From positions 2,839,001 through 2,903,000 of the forward strand of contig NZ_JAUFQG010000004.1 in the NCBI RefSeq assembly GCF_030409605.1: 64,000 bases of DNA, in the 5' to 3' direction. Made by a program: the position numbers and the translations under genes. A model generated the notes under the pieces. It was not told where the DNA came from and did not search any database. It saw only the letters and a program-made list of their open reading frames with translations. The DNA is from Simiduia curdlanivorans (GTDB taxonomy: Bacteria; Pseudomonadota; Gammaproteobacteria; Pseudomonadales; Cellvibrionaceae). Position 1 is the stretch's first letter. Each line of letters begins with the position of its first letter. Of this stretch, positions 51,257 through 60,795 are shown one piece after another.

Positions 51257-52747
51257 TTAGCTGGGGAAGCTGAATTGGGCAGACTCCCTCAGGCCGCCGG
51301 CGGGCCAGCGCTGGGTAATGGTTTTACGGCGGGTGTAAAAGCGCACGGCATCCGGGCCATAGGCGCTCAGGTCGCCAAATAACGAACGTTTCCAGCCACC
51401 GAAGCTGTGGAATGCCATAGGTACCGGCAAGGGGATGTTAATGCCCACCATGCCAACTTGAATATGGTCACTGAAGTAGCGCGCCGCTTCGCCGTCGCGA
51501 GTAAAAATACAGGTGCCATTGCCGTACTCGTGGGCATTAATGATATCCATGGCTTCTTGCATCGACTTGGCTCTTACCACGCAGAGCACCGGGCCGAAAA
51601 TTTCGTCCGTGTAAATGCTCATCTCGGTGCTGACTTTGTCGAATAAGCAGGGGCCCAAAAAGTAGCCATGCTCGTGGCCTGGTACCGTCAGGCCGCGGCC
51701 ATCCACAACCAGTTCAGCGCCTGCGGCAACGCCAGCATCCACATAGCCTTGTACCTTGTTGCGGTGCGCGCCGGTGATCAACGGCCCCATATCGTTACTA
51801 TTGTCGCTGCCGACACCGGTTTTAATATTCGCCATAGCGGCTTTAAGCCCATTCACTAGCTGGTCGGCGCAGGCGTCGCCGACGGCAACGGCGACAGAGA
51901 TTGCCATGCAGCGCTCGCCACAGGAGCCGTAGGCAGCGCCTATGAGCGAGCTGATGACATTATCCATGTCGGCATCGGGCATGACGATGGCGTGGTTCTT
52001 TGCGCCGCCTAAGGCTTGAACACGCTTGCCGTGCCGCGTGCCTTCGCTGTAAACGTATTCGGCGATGGGAGTCGAGCCAACAAAGCTCACGGCTTGGATA
52101 CGAGGGTCGGTGAGTAGGGTATCGACAGATTCTTTATCGCCGTTAACGAGGTTGAGCACGCCCTTGGGTAGACCGGCTTCTTGTGCTAACTCGACGATGC
52201 GTTTGACCGAACTGGGGTCGCGCTCGGACGGTTTAAGTACTACGGTATTGCCGCAAACAACGGCCATGGGCCACATCCAGAGCGGCACCATGGCGGGGAA
52301 GTTAAAGGGCGTAATGGCCGCCACAACACCTAAGGGTTGGAATTCGCTCCACGAATCAATGGCGGGGCCGGCGTTTTTGCTGTGTTCGCCTTTTAACAAT
52401 TCTGGCGCCGCTGTGGCGTACTCGACATTCTCGATACCGCGCTGCAATTCACCCAGTGCATCGTTTAGTACCTTGCCGTGCTCGGCGGTTATCAGCGCGC
52501 AAATTTCATCGGCATGGGCCTCGAGTAGCTCTTTAAATTTGTACATCACGCGCGCGCGTTTTAGCGGCGGGGTATTGCGCCACGCGGGAAAGGCCTCCTG
52601 TGCGGCTTGAATGGCGAGCTCTACTGTGGCCTTGTCGGCCAGCTCCACGTCGTAGCTCGAGCTACCCGTGGCTGGGTTGTAAATGGCCTGCCGGCGGGTG
52701 CCGCCGCTTACGGCTTCGCCGTTAATGATGTGTCCGATGCTAGTCAT
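51257..52747 (-). CDS. mmsA: CoA-acylating methylmalonate-semialdehyde dehydrogenase
   Basis: 496 residues. The catalytic Cys lies in GSCGERCMAISVAV, and the NAD/CoA-handling FNFPAMVPLWMWPMAV and QALGGAKNHAIVMPDAD are diagnostic of MmsA. It converts methylmalonate semialdehyde (or malonate semialdehyde) to propionyl- or acetyl-CoA with NAD and CoA. It is downstream of the omega-aminotransferase gene, which would supply malonate semialdehyde from beta-alanine. Confidence 0.95.
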   Translation of the reverse strand: MTSIGHIINGEAVSGGTRRQAIYNPATGSSSYDVELADKATVELAIQAAQEAFPAWRNTPPLKRARVMYKFKELLEAHADEICALITAEHGKVLNDALGELQRGIENVEYATAAPELLKGEHSKNAGPAIDSWSEFQPLGVVAAITPFNFPAMVPLWMWPMAVVCGNTVVLKPSERDPSSVKRIVELAQEAGLPKGVLNLVNGDKESVDTLLTDPRIQAVSFVGSTPIAEYVYSEGTRHGKRVQALGGAKNHAIVMPDADMDNVISSLIGAAYGSCGERCMAISVAVAVGDACADQLVNGLKAAMANIKTGVGSDNSNDMGPLITGAHRNKVQGYVDAGVAAGAELVVDGRGLTVPGHEHGYFLGPCLFDKVSTEMSIYTDEIFGPVLCVVRAKSMQEAMDIINAHEYGNGTCIFTRDGEAARYFSDHIQVGMVGINIPLPVPMAFHSFGGWKRSLFGDLSAYGPDAVRFYTRRKTITQRWPAGGLRESAQFSFPS

Positions 52748-52795
52748 GATTTTTCTGTTCCTTAACGTGAATTCAATGAGTGTGTCGACAGCGGC

Positions 52796-54106
52796 TTATT
52801 TTTCGCTAAGGCTATCGGACAGGGCGCTGATTAAGGTGTCGATTTCCTGCTTTTCGGTGATAAAAGGCAGGCCGAGCTGAAGGGTGTCGCCACCGTAGCG
52901 CACGTAAAAGCCTTTATCCCACATCTTCATAGCGACTTCATAAGGTCGTTTGGCCGGTTCGCCTGGGTAAGGCGCCAAGGTCAGTGCGCCGGCAAAGCCG
53001 TAGTTTCGAATGCCGGCCACATGGGGCTTGCCTTGCAGTTGGTGTAGTTGGGTTTCGAAGTAGGGCGCGAGGCTCGCAACCCGGTCGACCAATTGATCCT
53101 TAACTAACAGGTCGAGCGCGGCGATGCCCGCGGCGCAGGCTAGGGGGTGGGCCGAATAGGTGTAGCCGTGCGGGAACTCTAAAAGGTACTCAGGGCCACC
53201 GGCCTCCATGAAGGTTTGGTAGATCTCGGCCTTAGCGACCACAGCGCCCATGGGCACTGCGCCGTTAGTCATTTGCTTGGCGATATTAAGTATATCGGGC
53301 GTGACGCTAAAAGCCTCGGCGCCGGTCATGGCACCACAGCGCCCAAAGGCGGTAATCACTTCGTCGAAAATAAGCAGGATATTGTGTTGGTCGCAAATCT
53401 CTCTCAGCCGCTGTAAGTAGCCAATGGGCGGAATAATGACCCCGGCTGAGCCGGCAAATGGCTCGACAATCACTGCCGCAATATTGGAAGCGTCGTGCAA
53501 TGCGATTATCTCGAGTAAATCATCGGCCAGCTCGGCGCCCTGTTTGGGCATGCCTTTTTGGAAGGGCTGATCCTTTAACAACGTGTGCGGCAGGTGATCG
53601 CTGGCAATGAGATCGCCGAACAAGGCGCGATTGGCGCCGATGCCGCCGACGCTAATGCCGCCGTAATTGACACCGTGGTAACCCTTGGCGCGGCCGATGA
53701 GGCGGGTTTTGCCGGGCATGCCTTTTTTGCGCCAGTAGGCCCTAGCCATTTTTAGCGAGGTGTCGGCACTTTCTGAGCCGGAGCCGGTAAAAAACACATA
53801 ATCTAAGCCGGCCGGCATCAGGTCGACAATTTTGTTGGCCAGCTCGAAAGATAGCTCGTGGCCGAATTGGAAAGCCGGGCTGTAGTCGAGGGTTTTCGCC
53901 TGCTTGGCGATGGCGTCGCTAATTTCGCTGCGGCAATGGCCGAGGCCGCAAGTCCAAAGACCGGACAGGCCATCGAATATTTTTCTGCCGCGATCATCGG
54001 TAAAGTAGGCGCCCTCGGCGCTGGCAATCATGCGTGGATTCTTCTTGAAGGATCGGTTGGCGGAAAATGGCATCCAATGGGCATCTAAACGATTACGCAT
54101 GACCAA
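52796..54106 (-). CDS. Omega-amino acid-pyruvate aminotransferase (class III)
   Basis: 436 residues; the ATG at 54098-54100 (MRNRLDAHWMPF) is also a good start. The PLP-binding Lys is in DILNIAKQMTNGAVPMGAV. FDGLSGLWTCGLGHCR, FFTGSGSESADTSLKMARAY and LLIFDEVITAFGRCGAMTG are class III signatures, close to beta-alanine-pyruvate transaminases. Together with mmsA it would convert beta-alanine to acetyl-CoA. The divergent LysR gene is the likely regulator. Confidence 0.9.
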   Translation of the reverse strand: MVMRNRLDAHWMPFSANRSFKKNPRMIASAEGAYFTDDRGRKIFDGLSGLWTCGLGHCRSEISDAIAKQAKTLDYSPAFQFGHELSFELANKIVDLMPAGLDYVFFTGSGSESADTSLKMARAYWRKKGMPGKTRLIGRAKGYHGVNYGGISVGGIGANRALFGDLIASDHLPHTLLKDQPFQKGMPKQGAELADDLLEIIALHDASNIAAVIVEPFAGSAGVIIPPIGYLQRLREICDQHNILLIFDEVITAFGRCGAMTGAEAFSVTPDILNIAKQMTNGAVPMGAVVAKAEIYQTFMEAGGPEYLLEFPHGYTYSAHPLACAAGIAALDLLVKDQLVDRVASLAPYFETQLHQLQGKPHVAGIRNYGFAGALTLAPYPGEPAKRPYEVAMKMWDKGFYVRYGGDTLQLGLPFITEKQEIDTLISALSDSLSEK

Positions 54107-54194
54107 TTACTCTGGCTGATTAGGGAATGGCGCTACTCTAGCGATCTTGTTATGTTGTATAAATATCAATGTATCGTATTAAAGTGTGCTGTTT

Positions 54195-55112
54195 ATGAAA
54201 CAAAAGGCGTGGTTGGGCCAGCTCAGTGACCCGGATTTACGGTTGCTGCGGGTGTTTAAGGTGGTGGTTGAAAGTGGCGGTATTTCCGCGGCTGAGTTGG
54301 AACTGAATATCGGCCGCTCGACGATTAGCCGCCACGTTAAGGACTTGGAGCTGCGTTTAGGCTTGTCGTTGTGTCGGCGCGGGCGCAGTGGCTTTGCGCT
54401 AACGGCAGAGGGGCGCAAGGTGTATCAATCGGCGCTGCGCTTGATGGGCTCATTGGATGAGTTTCGCGGCGATGTAAACGATATTCGCAGGCGCTTAACC
54501 GGCAATTTGACTTTGGCCCTGTTTGACAAAATGGCCACTAACCCCAAGTGTCGGTTACATCAGGCCATTGCTTTGTTTGCCGAGCAGGCGCCGGATGTCA
54601 GTATCGAAATGTTCGTTGAGCCATTAAATGAAATTGAGCGTGGCGTTATTGAAGGGCGGTTTCAGTGTGGTGTGATACCGAGTCATCGAACCTCGGCAAG
54701 TTTGTCTTATCGGCCTTTGTTTGATGAATCGATGTTTCTTTATTGTGGCAATTTGCACCCCTTGTCTAGTCGAGCGGGCGAGGCGATAGACGCGGCAACA
54801 TTGCTGCAGTGTCAATACGCTGGTTTAGGCTATCACTCGCCTAATATGGAACAGGCGCGAACCTTAGGGTTAATGCGCGCGGCTACCGCCTATGACCAAG
54901 AGGCGATTGTGCACTTGTTATTGTCGGGTGTTTTTATTGGCTACTTACCCGATCATTACGCCCAGGCTTTAGTGGCTGAAGGTCGGTTGGCTAAATTAAA
55001 TCACCCAAAATTTAGCTATATGTGCGAATTTGAAGCGATATGGCGAACCTCACCAAAACCCTCGCGCTTGCTAGATTTATTTTTAACTTGTCTCGCCAAA
55101 GCGCATGAATAG
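54195..55112 (+). CDS. LysR-family regulator
   Basis: About 305 residues; a GTG at 54186 is in frame 9 bases upstream. The N-terminal helix-turn-helix reads LLRVFKVVVESGGISAAELELNIGRSTISRHVKDLELRLGL, and a periplasmic-binding-type ligand domain follows. Divergent from the aminotransferase gene with a 79-base AT-rich gap (54107-54185), the classic layout for a LysR activator of the neighbouring catabolic genes. Confidence 0.88.
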   Translation: MKQKAWLGQLSDPDLRLLRVFKVVVESGGISAAELELNIGRSTISRHVKDLELRLGLSLCRRGRSGFALTAEGRKVYQSALRLMGSLDEFRGDVNDIRRRLTGNLTLALFDKMATNPKCRLHQAIALFAEQAPDVSIEMFVEPLNEIERGVIEGRFQCGVIPSHRTSASLSYRPLFDESMFLYCGNLHPLSSRAGEAIDAATLLQCQYAGLGYHSPNMEQARTLGLMRAATAYDQEAIVHLLLSGVFIGYLPDHYAQALVAEGRLAKLNHPKFSYMCEFEAIWRTSPKPSRLLDLFLTCLAKAHE

Positions 55113-55487
55113 CGCGCATAAAAAAATCCCGGCGTTTCTGGGGGAGAGCGCCGGGCCAAGACCATTAGGAGTGAAACATAAAGGATAAAATCCTAGAAAC
55201 CAGCTATTCGCATAGCTACCGGTTCCACATTGCACGTTGGGGATTGCGTCGCCGGTATGTTTAAGTATTGTTTAGCTTTTGCGTTTCGCCAGTGAGTTTT
55301 TTCGGCCTGTTAAACAAATTTGGACTAGTTAGCGGTGTCTAATGGTTGAATCGGACATATTCCCTTAGGTTGTCTTATAAGCCATGGAAAAGTTAGATCA
55401 AAACACCGCTTCATCATATTTTTACGGGCCGCGCGCGCCTTTAGGCTGGCTCCTAAGCTCAATCGGCTGCTCAAGTTAATAAGTTGA
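55113..55487. other. Intergenic stretch with one hairpin
   Basis: About 375 bases between the LysR gene and the small minus-strand gene. It contains the hairpin at 55121-55156. The rest shows no convincing frame. Confidence 0.45.
55121..55156. terminator. GC-rich hairpin, terminator of LysR gene or of the opposite strand
   Basis: CCCGGCG (55128-55134) pairs with CGCCGGG (55149-55155). A run of seven A lies before it on the plus strand, giving a T tail when read on the minus strand. It may therefore stop transcription coming from the right, and in part from the left. Confidence 0.6.
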
Positions 55488-55814
55488 TTAATTTAATAGA
55501 TGGCTGAGCGCGTCAGCTGCTTGGCCGAGACGTTTGGCCGTTTTAGAGCGTATAACACTGTTGTGCGGTTTTGCGGTCAAGCTGCCCAGTTCTGTGGTGG
55601 CGAGCCGGAAGTCGCTGCAGATAACTTCGTAGGGTAGGTTGTGGTCTTGCACGCTGAGTTTGTTTAGTTCGGACATTTCTTGGTGTATGGCGTTTATCAA
55701 GTTGTAGAAGTGATCTTTACCTTCAAGGCTGGATGCTTCCCAATAGGCGTCATCTAAGCAACCCAAAAGCTCTTCCAAGGTTACGATGGCGTCTGAAATA
55801 CACATGCTGGTCAT
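55488..55814 (-). CDS. Small hypothetical helical protein
   Basis: 108 residues. LEELLGCLDDAYWEASSLEGKDHFYNLINAIHQEMSELNKL looks like a helical core, followed by a C-terminal basic region. No family recognised, no signal peptide. Located between the LysR gene and the thioesterase gene with its own gap on each side. Confidence 0.55.
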   Translation of the reverse strand: MTSMCISDAIVTLEELLGCLDDAYWEASSLEGKDHFYNLINAIHQEMSELNKLSVQDHNLPYEVICSDFRLATTELGSLTAKPHNSVIRSKTAKRLGQAADALSHLLN

Positions 55815-55880
55815 ACACGGCTCCTAATACCCAAATGGTGACTTATTTGAGTATAGGAGCCATCAGCACAATTGCTGGGA

Positions 55881-56729
55881 TTAACGGGGCTCGATTGGGC
55901 GAATTAGCCCTTCTTGCATGGTGGATGCCACTAATTTGCCATCACGGTTGTAGATTAGTCCTCGGTTAAGCCCGCGCGCACCACCGGCCCAAGGGCTGTC
56001 GGTGCTATAGAGCAGCCAATCATCGACCCTAAAATCCGCGTGAAACCACATGGCATGATCAATGCTCGCCGGCATGAGCTTGGGCGACATGATGGAGGTT
56101 GGGTGGGGCAAGGTTGAGGTTGCCATCAGGCCGATATCGCTGGCATAGGCGAGGGCGGCACAGTGCAGGATAGGGTCATTGGGCAAACCCGACACAGCGC
56201 GCATCCAAAACTGGCTATAGGGCGCTAGCGCTTTGTCGGAGAAATACATTTCGGGGCTGGCCGAGCGCAACTCGAAAAACATGCCGTGAGCATCGGGTGT
56301 GTCGATTTTGGCGCCCGGGTTGGACTTGATAAAGCTGGTGCTCTCCAGCTCTTCGGGGCTGGGGGGCGTGCTGTCGAGTGATATTTGATGGCTAAAACCG
56401 GGCTCTTCGATATGAAACGAACAGGCCATGTTAAAGATGGCGCGGCCCTTTTGGCGAGCTACCACCCGGCGGGTTGTGAAGCTGCCGCCATCGCGAATGG
56501 GGTCTACGTCGTAAATCACGGGGATGTCACTGACGCCTGGGCGCATAAAGTAGGCGTGTAACGAGTGCGGCCGTCGGCCCTCAACGGTGCGAGCCGCGGC
56601 CATAAGCGCTTGGCCCAATACCTGGCCACCAAAGAGGTGGTTGCGATGATTTTCCTGATGTTGGCGGGACCTGAATAGGTTCAAGTCGAGCTGTTCAATA
56701 TCGAGAATGTTCAACAAGGGGTTAGTCAT
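55881..56729 (-). CDS. tesB: Acyl-CoA thioesterase II (TesB family)
   Basis: 282 residues of double hotdog fold. HLFGGQVLGQALMAA, HSLHAYFMRPG, SFTTRRVVARQKGRAIFNMACSFH in the first half and HADFRVDDWLLYSTDSPWAGGARGLNRG in the second contain the Asp/Gln/Thr catalytic set. It hydrolyses medium and long acyl-CoA in the cytosol. The divergent TetR gene lies 116 bases away, possibly its regulator. Confidence 0.93.
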   Translation of the reverse strand: MTNPLLNILDIEQLDLNLFRSRQHQENHRNHLFGGQVLGQALMAAARTVEGRRPHSLHAYFMRPGVSDIPVIYDVDPIRDGGSFTTRRVVARQKGRAIFNMACSFHIEEPGFSHQISLDSTPPSPEELESTSFIKSNPGAKIDTPDAHGMFFELRSASPEMYFSDKALAPYSQFWMRAVSGLPNDPILHCAALAYASDIGLMATSTLPHPTSIMSPKLMPASIDHAMWFHADFRVDDWLLYSTDSPWAGGARGLNRGLIYNRDGKLVASTMQEGLIRPIEPR

Positions 56730-56845
56730 AAGTTGGGCAACTCTTCAGAATGGGTTTTGCGAATAGTGGGAATTGCGTCCAAGCTTAGAAACTTGGAGAC
56801 TTATGCATTACTATTAGTCACAGTTATTGACCGAGAGTGTGAAGC

Positions 56846-57484
56846 ATGGATAAAGCCCGCGAGAAAGTCCAGAAGTTCCGCCAGCGAGAGCAGCGCATCT
56901 TAGATGCCGCCTTGGCGCTATTGCTTGAACATGGCGAAGAGAAGGTCACGGTCGAGCAAATTGCAGAAACGGTCGATATTGGTAAAGGCACTATCTACAA
57001 GCACTTTACCTCTAAAGTTGAAATCTACATGCGCTTGTTGTTCGATTATGAGCAGCGCTTGGCGGAGCGCTTAAAAGATAGTTTTAAGCTGGCAGAAAAT
57101 GGCGACTTTGCCGCCACGGCGCGAATTTATTTTGAAAGTCGAATCGCCGATCCTCAGCGAGACAGGTTATTTCAGCGGCTCGAAGAAAAAATTATCTCTT
57201 TGAACATGGCACCCGATGCCATCGTTCAACTGCATGCGATTCGCAACTCAACCCAAGACACCTTAAATGTGATGTTCGAGCGTCGAATTGAAGAGGGCCG
57301 GCTAAAGAAGGTGCCGCCGTATTTTTATTACGCGGCCTACTGGGCTCTAACGCAGGGCGCTGTAGAACTCTACCACTCGCGCTCTTTCCGCCCGCTGGTT
57401 GACGACATGGATGGTTTAATGAATTTCATAAAGGATATGGGGGTGCACATGGGCAACCTCGATCCGCAGCGCAATAAGTCTTAA
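56846..57484 (+). CDS. TetR/AcrR-family regulator
   Basis: 212 residues. VEQIAETVDIGKGTIYKHFTSKVEIYMRL (about 36-64) is the TetR helix-turn-helix. The C-terminal ligand domain is unclassified. Divergent from tesB, so a control of acyl-CoA metabolism is plausible. The long helical N-terminus (AREKVQKFRQREQRILDAAL) is normal for the family. Confidence 0.85.
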   Translation: MDKAREKVQKFRQREQRILDAALALLLEHGEEKVTVEQIAETVDIGKGTIYKHFTSKVEIYMRLLFDYEQRLAERLKDSFKLAENGDFAATARIYFESRIADPQRDRLFQRLEEKIISLNMAPDAIVQLHAIRNSTQDTLNVMFERRIEEGRLKKVPPYFYYAAYWALTQGAVELYHSRSFRPLVDDMDGLMNFIKDMGVHMGNLDPQRNKS

Positions 57485-57538
57485 CGGCACGGAGATTGCT
57501 GTACACCTTCACTCGTGGTTTTATTTTTAGGTGTGCCT

Positions 57539-58153
57539 GTGAACAAGTCGCTTCAAACCTTCCTATCGGTGGGCCTGCTCAATTTTTGTGTGGGCTGCAC
57601 CTTTAACCACACGCTAACCAATACCCAAGCGGTACTCACGGATTTGCAGCTTGTGTCTCGCCCGCAAATGCATGGCGGCAGAGATTGGGTGGTTCCGCGC
57701 CAAAGTCATTGGTTGGTTGCCGTGAGTGCTAGCGCGCCAGACGCCGAAACTGATCACCAAATGTCGCGCGCCTTAGCTGCCGCTTTGCGGCAAGAATTTG
57801 CCGTGGTGTCATTAACCACTGAGCGCTTAGATGTTCAGGCGGCGCTGAAAAATGCGCGCTCTAACGGCGCCAATTTCATGGTTTACCCTAAATATTTATA
57901 CCGTGGTGACGGTGCCTTTAGTGTTGACGAGTGGCAAGCGGCGAAGCCAGATCAGTCTTTCGGTCGCGATAGGGTGGGCGTTCAATTGGTTGTCTACGAT
58001 GTGATCAGCGCGAGAATGATCGACAGCGTAAATATTACCAATAAGGAGAGTTGGCTTCCGAGTATTAGCGCCGAACCAGATGTCTTGTTTAATGAAAGCT
58101 TTGAAAAATTTGCCCAGGGTTATGCCTATCAACGGACAGAGCGGCCCAAATAG
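57539..58153 (+). CDS. DUF4823-type lipoprotein
   Basis: About 204 residues from the GTG at 57539, with TAGGTG upstream. The signal peptide ends in FCVGC, a plausible lipobox. ANFMVYPKYLYRGDG and GVQLVVYDVISARMIDSVNITNKESWLP match DUF4823 lipoproteins of Pseudomonas relatives. Probably anchored in an envelope membrane; function unknown. Confidence 0.72.
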   Translation: MNKSLQTFLSVGLLNFCVGCTFNHTLTNTQAVLTDLQLVSRPQMHGGRDWVVPRQSHWLVAVSASAPDAETDHQMSRALAAALRQEFAVVSLTTERLDVQAALKNARSNGANFMVYPKYLYRGDGAFSVDEWQAAKPDQSFGRDRVGVQLVVYDVISARMIDSVNITNKESWLPSISAEPDVLFNESFEKFAQGYAYQRTERPK

Positions 58154-58191
58154 CGATATGCTTGGGTTTAATGTTTCGAGCAGGTCTACAG

Positions 58192-58719
58192 ATGAGCATT
58201 GAGTCGATCGAAAAGCAGCTTAAAGCAAGTAGCAAAATTCCCCCGGTGCATCAGTGGAAGCCGGCGCTGTCTGGCGATATCGATATTAGAATCGCGCGCG
58301 ACGGGCGCTGGTATCACGAAGGTGATGTGATTAAGCGGGAAAAGTTAGTGCAACTTTTTGCCTCGATTCTGTGGCGCGAAAAAGGTGAATATTTCTTGCT
58401 CACGCCAGTGGAAAAATGGCGCATACAGGTCGATGAAGAGCCGTTATTAGTTATTGCTGCTGCACGGCAGGGCGAGGGCAGTAAGGCCGCGATCACCCTT
58501 AGTACCTCAACCGGGGACAATGTGTTGTTGGATCAGCAGCATCGGTTATTTGTCGATGTGAATGACCAGGGAGAACCTAGGCCCGTGGTAAGAATACGCT
58601 ATGAACTGGACGCCTTAATTCACCGAAATGTTTATTATCAATTGGTGGATTGGGCTGAGCAGTCAATCGATGGCGCCTACGGTGTTTGGAGCGCTGGTGA
58701 GTTTTTTCCCTTGTCTTAG
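58192..58719 (+). CDS. DUF1285 protein
   Basis: 175 residues from the ATG at 58192. DIRIARDGRWYHEGDVIKREKLVQLFASILWREKGEYFLLTPVEKWRIQVDEEPLLV is the DUF1285 signature. C-terminal RYELDALIHRNVYYQLVDWAE is also typical. Small cytosolic protein of unknown function with a published beta-sandwich fold family. Ends before a bidirectional terminator shared with the ETF-QO gene. Confidence 0.88.
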   Translation: MSIESIEKQLKASSKIPPVHQWKPALSGDIDIRIARDGRWYHEGDVIKREKLVQLFASILWREKGEYFLLTPVEKWRIQVDEEPLLVIAAARQGEGSKAAITLSTSTGDNVLLDQQHRLFVDVNDQGEPRPVVRIRYELDALIHRNVYYQLVDWAEQSIDGAYGVWSAGEFFPLS

Positions 58720-58736
58720 TGGATTTAGCCTAGGCC

Positions 58737-58769
58737 ATAAAAAAGGGATTCAATGAATCCCTTTTTTAT
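58737..58769. terminator. Bidirectional terminator between DUF1285 and ETF-QO genes
   Basis: AAAAAAGGGATTC and GAATCCCTTTTTT form a long symmetric stem with a 3-base loop, with A/T runs on both sides, suitable for stopping convergent transcripts. Confidence 0.9.
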
Positions 58770-58776
58770 TTAACAG

Positions 58777-60402
58777 TTACATATTGGGGTAATTCGGCCC
58801 ACCGGTGCCTTCTGGTGCCACCCAAGTGATGTTCTGCGCAGGGTCTTTAATGTCGCAGGTTTTACAGTGCACGCAGTTTTGTGCGTTGATCTGGAAGCGT
58901 TTACTCCCGTCTGGGTTATCAATGACCTCATAAACCCCGGCTGGGCAGTAGCGTTGTGCCGGCTCGTCAAATTTCGCCAAATTCACCTGAATGGGAATGT
59001 CCTTATCTTTTAGCTGCAAGTGACAAGGTTGATCTTCTTCGTGGTTGGTATTGGATAAAAATACCGATGAAAGTTTATCAAAGCTCAATTTGCCATCGGG
59101 CTTAGGGTAGACAATTTTAGGGCAGTCAGCAGCCGGCTTCAGTTGCGCATAATCGGGCGTTGGATCGGATAGGGTCCAAGGCAGTTTGCCGTTAAAAATA
59201 TTGATATCGATGAAGGCATAAGCTGAGCCTAGCAGGTTGCCCCACTTGTGTTGGGCTGGCCCAAAGTTTCGCTGCGTATGCAGTTCTTTCCAGGCCCAAG
59301 AGGCCTTGTAGGCAGCTGCGTAGCTGGTTAAATCGTCACTTTGGCGATTGCCGGCCAAGGCTTCTGCAATCACTTCGGCGCCGATCATGCCAGATTTCAT
59401 GGCCGTGTGGGTGCCTTTAATTTTGGCGAAGTTCAAGGTGCCAGCATTGTCGCCAACTAATAGGCCGCCAGGAAATGACATTTTGGGTTGTGATTGCAGG
59501 CCGCCTTTTACAATCGCCCGAGCGCCGTAGGAAACCCGCGCGCCGCCAGTCAGGTATTTGGCGATAACGGGGTGGTGCTTGTAGCGTTGGAACTCATCGA
59601 AGGGGCTGACATGCGGATTGCTATAGGACAGATCCGTAATTAAGCCAACTACCACTTGATTGTCTTCAATATGGTAGAGAAAACTGCCACCGGCCGAGCC
59701 GCTTTCAGACAGCGGCCAACCAGCAGTGTGTACCACGAGTCCTTGCTGGTGCTGCTCGGGTGGGATGGTCCACAGCTCTTTAATGCCGATGCCGTAGTGT
59801 TGCGGCTCTTTGCCTTCATCCAGCTTAAATTTAGCGATCAGCTGCTTGCCTAGCTGGCCGCGACAGCCCTCGGAGAAAACCGTGTATTTCGCGTGCAGCT
59901 CCATGCCTGGCATGTAGCTATCTTTTTGCTCGCCGCCGGCACTGACGCCCATATCGCCGGTGGCGATACCCTTAACGCTGCCATCGTCGTTGAATAAAAT
60001 TTCCGATGCGGCAAAGCCGGGGAATATTTCCACGCCTAGCGCTTCGGCTTGTTCGGCTAACCAGCGACATAAATTGCCAAGGCTGATGATGTAATTGCCG
60101 TGGTTGTGCATGGTTTTTGGGACAAATAGCCCAGGAATTTTGAGTGCTTTCTCGGCACCCGTAAGCATATAAATATCGTCGCCCGTCACTTCTGTGTGCA
60201 GTGGCGCGCCTTTTTCTTTCCAGTCGGGAAAGAGCTCATTCAGTGCGGTGGTCTCAAATACAGCGCCGGATAGGATATGCGCGCCCACCTCAGAGCCTTT
60301 TTCGACAACACACACGCTAACTTCTGGGTTTAGTTGACGTAATCGACAGGCAGTCGACAAGCCAGCGGGGCCTGCGCCTACGATGACAACGTCATATTCC
60401 AT
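58777..60402 (-). CDS. Electron transfer flavoprotein-ubiquinone oxidoreductase
   Basis: About 541 residues, start MEYDVVIVGAGPAGLSTACRL with the FAD-binding GxGxxG (an ATG 15 bases upstream is less likely). The ubiquinone-binding region and the C-terminal ferredoxin-like 4Fe-4S motif (CPAGVYE...CVHCKTCDI) are complete. It passes electrons from reduced ETF to ubiquinone at the inner membrane. It lies divergent from etfBA with a 390-base gap. Confidence 0.95.
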   Translation of the reverse strand: MEYDVVIVGAGPAGLSTACRLRQLNPEVSVCVVEKGSEVGAHILSGAVFETTALNELFPDWKEKGAPLHTEVTGDDIYMLTGAEKALKIPGLFVPKTMHNHGNYIISLGNLCRWLAEQAEALGVEIFPGFAASEILFNDDGSVKGIATGDMGVSAGGEQKDSYMPGMELHAKYTVFSEGCRGQLGKQLIAKFKLDEGKEPQHYGIGIKELWTIPPEQHQQGLVVHTAGWPLSESGSAGGSFLYHIEDNQVVVGLITDLSYSNPHVSPFDEFQRYKHHPVIAKYLTGGARVSYGARAIVKGGLQSQPKMSFPGGLLVGDNAGTLNFAKIKGTHTAMKSGMIGAEVIAEALAGNRQSDDLTSYAAAYKASWAWKELHTQRNFGPAQHKWGNLLGSAYAFIDINIFNGKLPWTLSDPTPDYAQLKPAADCPKIVYPKPDGKLSFDKLSSVFLSNTNHEEDQPCHLQLKDKDIPIQVNLAKFDEPAQRYCPAGVYEVIDNPDGSKRFQINAQNCVHCKTCDIKDPAQNITWVAPEGTGGPNYPNM

Positions 60403-60417
60403 AAATTCTCTTTCCAC

Positions 60418-60795
60418 GGTGCTTTCCTCGTTATGCTGGCTGTATCCGGTAATTGCTACTGGATGGGTGCTTGCTTAAATCTGCATGGATTATAGTGCCC
60501 AAGTCGCGCGCTAACCAATACCGAAAATGCTCATATTAACTGCCAAAATAGGGCGAAACCCTTTGTTTTTGCAGGCCTTTTGAAAAAATTTCTGTGTCTT
60601 CCATCAGCCTCAGCTAGGCTGTTACTCGCCGTTTTGCTGTTGGCTTCGGCTTGCCTTTTAACGTCAAAAACGTCAGTATAGCGGTGTTCTCAAACGCTTG
60701 TTCGAATTTATACCGGATAATCGCGAGACAGTAAACTAGGTGAGCATGATATCGCTCATGCTTGTGTTCACATCAGAAGAGCGAATGGAAACTCC
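60418..60795. other. Divergent promoter region between ETF-QO and etfBA
   Basis: About 380 bases. It holds a possible 33-codon frame (60580-60681) and a 7-bp hairpin, AGCATGA (60743-60749) with TCATGCT (60756-60762), in the etfB leader about 33 bases before the start codon. No clear promoter could be singled out. Confidence 0.5.
60580..60681 (+). CDS. Possible 33-residue lipobox microprotein
   Basis: A TTG-started frame whose product begins MKKFLCLP and has a hydrophobic stretch ending in LLLASAC, which looks like a lipoprotein signal with a Cys at position 25, leaving only about eight residues. No strong ribosome site. It may be chance; flagged only because of its signal-like pattern. Confidence 0.2.
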   Translation: MKKFLCLPSASARLLLAVLLLASACLLTSKTSV

